12,215 nt of DNA, taken from positions 1-12,215 of the forward strand of contig QMUN01000007.1 of assembly GCA_003660605.1 (NCBI GenBank), given 5' to 3'. The notes beneath the pieces were generated by a model, which ran no database searches, had not been told where the DNA came from, and saw only the letters and a list, made by a program, of their open reading frames with translations. The stretch comes from Thermococci archaeon. Its GTDB lineage: Archaea; Methanobacteriota_B; Thermococci; Methanofastidiosales; B48-G16. Positions 11,984 through 12,215 of the stretch are shown here, one piece after another; position 1 is the stretch's first letter; each line of letters opens with the position of its first letter. A program made the position numbers and the translations under genes.

Positions 11984-12215
11984 GTGCTAGATGCTATAAA
12001 GGAGTTGGGTGAGTATGTTAGAGAAAAGGAAAATTTAAGTGAGACTGAAACATTTATTAATGTTGCAAAACTAAAGAATACGAAAAAAGTTTTATGTATC
12101 GTCCTTGAATGTTCTAAAAGTAAAATTTTATTTAAAAAAGTTCGTATGGAAGATTTTGATCCTTATAAGTTAAAGTTATATCTTTATAAAGAAGGTTCTT
12201 CACGAGGAACTGATA
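11984..12215 (+). CDS. cas8b: Cas8b, type I-B Cascade large subunit (TM1802-like), 5' part only
   Basis: An open frame starts at a GTG (11984) and runs off the window end after 77 codons. The start IKELGEYVREKENLSE, followed by LKNTKKVLCIVLE and then YLYKEGSSRGTD, matches the N-terminus of the TM1802-type Cas8b family, the large subunit that recognises the PAM and holds the target strand. The GTG start is supported by GAGGTGA, formed by the end of cas6, four bases upstream; the overlapping ATG at 11982 is closed after two codons. The gene is truncated by the window boundary, not visibly by mutation. cas7, cas5, cas3 and the adaptation genes would be expected further downstream. Confidence 0.85.
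   Translation, partial: MLDAIKELGEYVREKENLSETETFINVAKLKNTKKVLCIVLECSKSKILFKKVRMEDFDPYKLKLYLYKEGSSRGTD

Noticed and set aside
11980..12215. Search for CRISPR repeats next to cas6
   Set aside because: No direct repeat with regular spacing is present; the region is coding for Cas8b.

Overview
This window reads as part of an AT-rich archaeal genome, probably euryarchaeal. The evidence is archaeal-style TATA boxes rather than bacterial -35/-10 promoters, start codons placed about 26 nt from those boxes, an archaeal-type secreted S16 protease, a PIN/AbrB toxin-antitoxin pair and a Cas6/Cas8b locus. I cannot name a genus from the sequence. No rRNA, tRNA, insertion sequence or CRISPR array was seen. 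The window is densely coded.

Layout. (1) 1-1620: genes mostly on the minus strand. Two small membrane proteins come first, then a zone where tiny ORFs overlap on opposite strands (771-903). Next is an overlapping AbrB-type antitoxin / PIN-type toxin pair whose promoter carries a near-perfect 17-bp palindrome. (2) 1619-2892, plus strand: a BioB/HmdB-like radical SAM protein with an unusual CX4CX2C cluster motif, overlapped at its 3' end by a small gene now split over three frames at two T-runs. (3) 2978-4290, minus: a zinc-ribbon protein and a TrmO/TsaA-family protein in one unit, then a hairpin plus T-tract terminator candidate and a DUF2061 membrane protein. (4) 4291-9305, minus: uvrB on its own promoter, and upstream of it a tight four-gene operon of thioredoxin, winged-helix regulator, thioredoxin-like lipoprotein and secreted membrane-anchored S16 (Lon-type) protease. 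(5) 9390-12215, plus: a possible tiny membrane ORF, a double-GAF histidine kinase with no visible response regulator, then cas6 and the first 77 codons of cas8b, which open a type I-B CRISPR-Cas operon that runs out of the window.

How it works together. The clearest functional unit is the thioredoxin/regulator/lipoprotein/protease operon. It suggests thiol-redox and protein-quality control across the membrane, with a two-cysteine regulator translationally coupled to both thioredoxins. The cas operon would supply crRNA processing (Cas6) and the Cascade large subunit (Cas8b). The kinase immediately upstream has its own promoter and may be unrelated. A recurring feature is that first genes of transcription units have a TATA box centred 24-26 nt before the start codon, implying leaderless mRNAs, while several operon-internal genes carry Shine-Dalgarno sequences. 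I used this spacing to choose several starts.
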